Shown: positions 61,401 to 64,000 of the stretch, piece after piece
How positions within the stretch are numbered: position 1 is the stretch's first letter
Layout: each line of letters begins with the position of its first letter
Assembly (NCBI GenBank): GCA_937952135.1
Contig: CALFYL010000345.1
Location: forward strand, 1 to 64,000
Reading direction: 5' to 3'
DNA length: 64,000 nt
Source of the DNA: an uncultured Planctomycetia bacterium
GTDB taxonomy: Bacteria > Planctomycetota > UBA1135 > GCA-002686595
Program-made: the position numbers and the translations under genes
The notes under the pieces: generated by a model
Database searches by the model: none
Told to the model about the DNA's origin: nothing
Seen by the model: only the letters and a program-made list of their open reading frames with translations

Positions 61401-64000
61401 CGGAATCTCGATCGACACGTGCTTGAGGTTGTGCGTGTTCGCGTCGACGACGGCGATCACATCGGAGGGCTTGCGTTCCGGCTCGTTCGTCGCGGCCTTC
61501 GCGCGCCGCTCATACTCGCCGCGAAGCGCCGCGCCGGTGGCCGAGCGCTTGTGCTTGGCGATCGCCTCCGGCGTCCCGGCGGCCACCAGCTCGCCGCCGT
61601 TCTCGCCGCCGCTCGGCCCGAGGTCGATGACCCAGTCGGCGGCGCGCACCACGTCGAGGTTGTGCTCGATCAAGATCACCGTGTGGCCCGCGTCGACGAG
61701 CTTCTGCAGCGCGCCCACGAGCCGCGCGACATCCTGCGGATGAAGGCCGGTCGTCGGCTCGTCGAGCAGGTACACCGTGTGCGAGCGCGCGCGCTTCTGC
61801 AGCTCGGTGACGAGCTTGATGCGCTGCGCCTCGCCGCCCGAAATCGTTGTCGAGGGCTGTCCCAGCGTCAGGTACGACAGCCCCACCTGCTGCATCACTT
61901 CGAGCGGCCGGGCGATCTTGGGGTGGTCCTTGAAGAGCTCGAGCGCCTCCTCGACGGTCATCGCGAGCACGTCGGCGATCGACTTGTCCTTGAAGCGCAC
62001 GTCGAGCGTCTGCGCCTGGAAGCGCTCGCCGCCGCACTCGTCGCAGTCGACGGTCACGGGCGCGAGGAACTGCAGCTCGACGAGTTTCGCGCCCGCGCCG
62101 CCGCACGCTTCGCAGCGCCCGCCCGCGACGTTGAACGAGAAGCGCGACTTCGTGTAGCCGCGCATCTTCGACTCGGGGAGGCTCGCGAACAGGTCGCGGA
62201 TGAAATCGAAAACGCCCGTGTAGGTCGCCGGGTTGCTGCGCGGCGTCCGGCCGATCGGAGAGGCGTCGATCCAGACCAGGGCGCCGATGCTCGCGAGCCC
62301 CTCGATCGCCGTGTGCTCGCCCGGCTCCTCGCCCTCGAGCTCGAGGTGCGCGCGCAGGGCCGGCGTGAGGATGCGCTCGATCAGCGTCGACTTTCCCGAA
62401 CCGCTCACGCCCGCGACGACGCTGAGCGCGCCGAGCGGGAAGCTCACGTCGAAGCCCTTCAAGTTGAAGGCGCGCGCCCCGCGGATCGTCAGCTTCTTGC
62501 CGTTGCCGGCGCGGCGCGTTTCGGGCGCCGGCACCTTCAGCTCTCCGCGCAGGAAGCGACCCGTCGGCGTGTCGGCCTTCGCCACTTCCTCGGGCGTTCC
62601 GAAGGCGACGATGCGGCCGCCGTTGCGGCCGGCGCCGGGTCCCACGTCGATGATGTGGTCCGCCGCGCGCAACGTCGCTTCGACGTGCTCGACCACGACC
62701 ACCGTGTTGCCGCCATCGCGCAGACCCTGCAGCGCGCCGAGCAATTGCGCGTGGTCGCGCGCGTGCAGGCCGATCGACGGCTCGTCGAGCACGTACATCA
62801 CGCCTTGCAGCGCGCTGCCGAGCTGCGCGGCCAAGCGGATGCGCTGCGCTTCGCCGCCCGAGAGCGTGTCGGCGCCTCGCGCGAGCGTGAGGTACTCGAG
62901 CCCGACCTGGCGCAGGAAGGCGACGCGGCGGCGGATCTCGGCGAGCAGGTCGCGGGCGATGCGCGCTTCGCGTTGCGTGAGTTCCAGGCTGTCGACGCGC
63001 TTCTCGAGCTCGACGATCGGCAGGTTCAGGAGCTCGCGCAGGCTCTGGCCGCCGACGCGCACCGCGAGCGCCGCGGGCTTGAGCCGCGTTCCGTTGCACT
63101 CCGTGCAGGCCTGCGACGAAAAGAACTTCAGCGCCGCGGGCTGGCCGCTCTTGCCGGCCTTCAAGAGCGCCGGGATCACGCCCTTGAAGCGCCGCTTCCA
63201 CTGCACGGAACCTTGGTACTTGGCGCCCTTCCACTCGAACTCGTCCTCGAAGCGCTCCTCGCCGCTGCCGTGGAGCACCACCTTCTTCGCCGCGCGCGAT
63301 AGTTCCTTCCACGGCGTGTCGAGGTCGAAGCCGAAGCCCTCGGCGACCTTGTCGAGGAAGCCGAACGCGACGTGCGGGTAGGTGAGCGCGCCGCCGCTCT
63401 TTCGCGTCACCGCGAGCGCGCCTTCGCGGATCGTGAGGCTCGCGTCGCGCACCAGCCGCGACTCGCTCGGCTTGCGCTCGAAACCGAGCCCCTCGCAGGT
63501 CGGACACGCGCCGTGGGGCGAGTTGAACGAGAACAGCCGCGGCTCCAGCGGCGGCGTATCGGCGCCGCAGCCCGGACACGTGCGGCTCGTCGACCAGCTC
63601 CGGTCGGCGCTCTTGTCGCTCGCGTCCGCGCGGCAGACGATCGCATCGCCTCCCGACAGCTCGAGCGCGGTCTCCACCGCTTCGCGCAAGCGCGTGGGCT
63701 CGGCGCTAGACGGCTTCAAACGGTCGACCACCGCCTCGATCGTGTGGCGCACGTAGCGCGCGAGCGCTGGAGCTTCCTCGACGCGCACGATCGCGCCGTC
63801 GACGCGCGCGCGCACCAGGCCGCGGCGCTTCAAGCCGTCGAGCACGTCCTTGTGCTCGCCCTTGCGGTCGCGGACGACCGGCGCGAGCACCATGACGTTC
63901 TGGCCGTCGAATTCCTCGAGCGCCGCTTGCACGATCGCCTCGGGAGTCAGCGCGCGCAGCGGGATGTCGCACGCGGGGCAGTGCGGCACGCCGGCGCGCG
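58458..64000 (-). CDS. uvrA: Tandem UvrA excinuclease subunit (two UvrA units in one chain), 5' end outside window
   Basis: UvrA finds bulky DNA lesions and loads UvrB. At least 1843 codons are visible and the frame stays open to the window edge. Unit 1 (63989 to about 61475) lacks its first ~120 residues here. It shows LSGGE signatures near 62850 and 61840, and the DNA-binding zinc site CEACGGAGAKLVELQF. Unit 2 (from about 61470) has its own GPSGSGKSS near 61360, LSGGE near 59895 and 58860, Walker GPSGAGKST near 59410, and CQACEGKGAQLVEMQF. Together a full protein would carry four ATPase sites, equivalent to a covalent UvrA dimer. A linker and insert rich in Lys/Ala (PKTAPKSAS) lies in unit 2. 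Confidence 0.95.
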   Translation of the reverse strand, partial: RAGVPHCPACDIPLRALTPEAIVQAALEEFDGQNVMVLAPVVRDRKGEHKDVLDGLKRRGLVRARVDGAIVRVEEAPALARYVRHTIEAVVDRLKPSSAEPTRLREAVETALELSGGDAIVCRADASDKSADRSWSTSRTCPGCGADTPPLEPRLFSFNSPHGACPTCEGLGFERKPSESRLVRDASLTIREGALAVTRKSGGALTYPHVAFGFLDKVAEGFGFDLDTPWKELSRAAKKVVLHGSGEERFEDEFEWKGAKYQGSVQWKRRFKGVIPALLKAGKSGQPAALKFFSSQACTECNGTRLKPAALAVRVGGQSLRELLNLPIVELEKRVDSLELTQREARIARDLLAEIRRRVAFLRQVGLEYLTLARGADTLSGGEAQRIRLAAQLGSALQGVMYVLDEPSIGLHARDHAQLLGALQGLRDGGNTVVVVEHVEATLRAADHIIDVGPGAGRNGGRIVAFGTPEEVAKADTPTGRFLRGELKVPAPETRRAGNGKKLTIRGARAFNLKGFDVSFPLGALSVVAGVSGSGKSTLIERILTPALRAHLELEGEEPGEHTAIEGLASIGALVWIDASPIGRTPRSNPATYTGVFDFIRDLFASLPESKMRGYTKSRFSFNVAGGRCEACGGAGAKLVELQFLAPVTVDCDECGGERFQAQTLDVRFKDKSIADVLAMTVEEALELFKDHPKIARPLEVMQQVGLSYLTLGQPSTTISGGEAQRIKLVTELQKRARSHTVYLLDEPTTGLHPQDVARLVGALQKLVDAGHTVILIEHNLDVVRAADWVIDLGPSGGENGGELVAAGTPEAIAKHKRSATGAALRGEYERRAKAATNEPERKPSDVIAVVDANTHNLKHVSIEIPRDSLVVLTGPSGSGKSSLALDTIYTEGRRRFVESLSTYARQFLGNRDKPPVDRIEGLGPSVAVEASTSRGHPRSTVATTTEIHDHLRVLWARAGTPRCPTHGEALVASDPARIAKQVLKSHSGRKGWVVAPMLGAGGAEAGDSAELFAKHVQAWKAAGFVRALVDGVETRLDAAEGGKQAPKTAPKSASSLGPKIAADSRVDLVIDRFAFGPDTRARLAEAAEQASEHASGRVSIVIAAQAGEKTARLEYSTAGACAQCGHRLVHKLDPRLFSFNTHAGACADCGGLGVASRADEAKLVVDPSLPLDDGALHAKFARYLVKGKGYYEHLFRKVAGEHKVDLKRPFAKLTAAQQALLLHGVGAKPQYNVVIERESTNAEIEERFTANWPGLCGHIDAWHRKTEDAEWASLLETVMTTVRCPVCEGERLGADARATTVGRTRLPEFLTWSVTRALEWLGKLELGRAASEAVTPVVAELRSRLALLDKVGLGYLTLDRATHTLSGGEARRVRLSANLGSQLVGVCYVLDEPTVGLHPGDVERLTDALRELVDRGNSVLVVEHDESVMRRADFLVDMGPGAGRLGGNVVASGTPEEIEANPKSITGAALRGEYVLTRSNELAPALSDEARLPEGSYVRLTGATGNNLREVEFLARFGQITGLCGPSGAGKSTLILDTLAPALAGESPRGRWKKLELPAEWTPRAVLIDASPIGRSPASTPATYTGLLEPIRELFSRTPDARMRGFGPSHFSFNSTKGRCQACEGKGAQLVEMQFLADLWLECDECQGKRYAPAVLEVHYRGKSVADVLAQSVDEALEFLAAHPRAVSILRTLHDVGLGYMSIGQSSTTLSGGEAQRVKLASELFEGASRGQSVIVLDEPSTGLHASDVQMLSRVLDRLAREGHAVVLIEHHVELLTVCDTLLELGPGGGVDGGRVIASGTPRELAAHPASVTGPFLFARERDRSLSPAAPRKRATRVQPQETRS

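Noticed and set aside
58572..63302. Very long plus-strand open frame (over 1500 codons) opposite uvrA
   Set aside because: It is antisense to a conserved gene with all its motifs. Its Arg/Ala/Glu-rich composition is the usual by-product of strong GC codon bias.

Overview
This is a high-GC stretch of a bacterial chromosome, dense with housekeeping genes. The gene content points to a planctomycete or a close relative. The pointers are two UvrA units fused in one chain, an XPB-type helicase with its partner protein, several exported HEAT-repeat proteins, a eukaryote-type UDP-sugar pyrophosphorylase, a fused membrane spermidine-synthase protein, and frequent GTG/TTG starts. This is an inference from gene content; there is no rRNA here to settle it. 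I see no prophage, insertion sequence or CRISPR array.

Layout. 0-8.4 kb: rsmG, two tiny membrane proteins, tRNA-Leu(CAG), smpB followed directly by its partner tmRNA, transketolase, then a coupled lipoprotein / flippase-like membrane protein pair and a PfkB kinase. 8.8-13 kb: recA and alaS. 13.3-20.3 kb: the fatty-acid synthesis cluster rpmF-plsX-fabH-fabD-fabG-acpP-fabF, in classic order but with unusually long spacers. 20.6-27.4 kb: an orphan helical protein, then a cell-wall/lysine block (UDP-sugar pyrophosphorylase, ddl, dapB), tRNA-Leu(CAA), a possible histidine-phosphotransfer protein, an Nfu-type Fe-S scaffold and an unknown 547-residue protein. 27.4-35.4 kb: a GyrI-like lipoprotein, a probable inactive histidine-phosphatase relative, the sdhCAB respiratory operon, and a large exported HEAT protein closed by a strong terminator. 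35.5-47.2 kb: a spermidine-synthase-like membrane protein, a secreted hydrolase-fold protein, a Nudix-PurM fusion, dxr, an RseP-type protease with extra PDZ units, a UbiA-family prenyltransferase, a tRNA nucleotidyltransferase, and a pilin-like protein. 47.3-64 kb, all on the minus strand: TolC plus a HEAT lipoprotein, an ECF sigma/anti-sigma pair, then tsaE, thiL, thiE, an XPB partner protein, the XPB helicase and the tandem UvrA, which runs off the window end.

How the genes work together. The fab cluster makes acyl-ACP, and PlsX feeds it to phospholipid synthesis. Dxr supplies isoprenoid precursors. SdhCAB links the TCA cycle to the quinone pool. SmpB and tmRNA form the ribosome-rescue pair. 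The most striking block is the chain tandem uvrA - XPB helicase - XPB partner - thiE, joined by three 4-base stop/start overlaps. This suggests translational coupling of damage recognition and helicase functions, with thiamine and tRNA-modification genes following behind.
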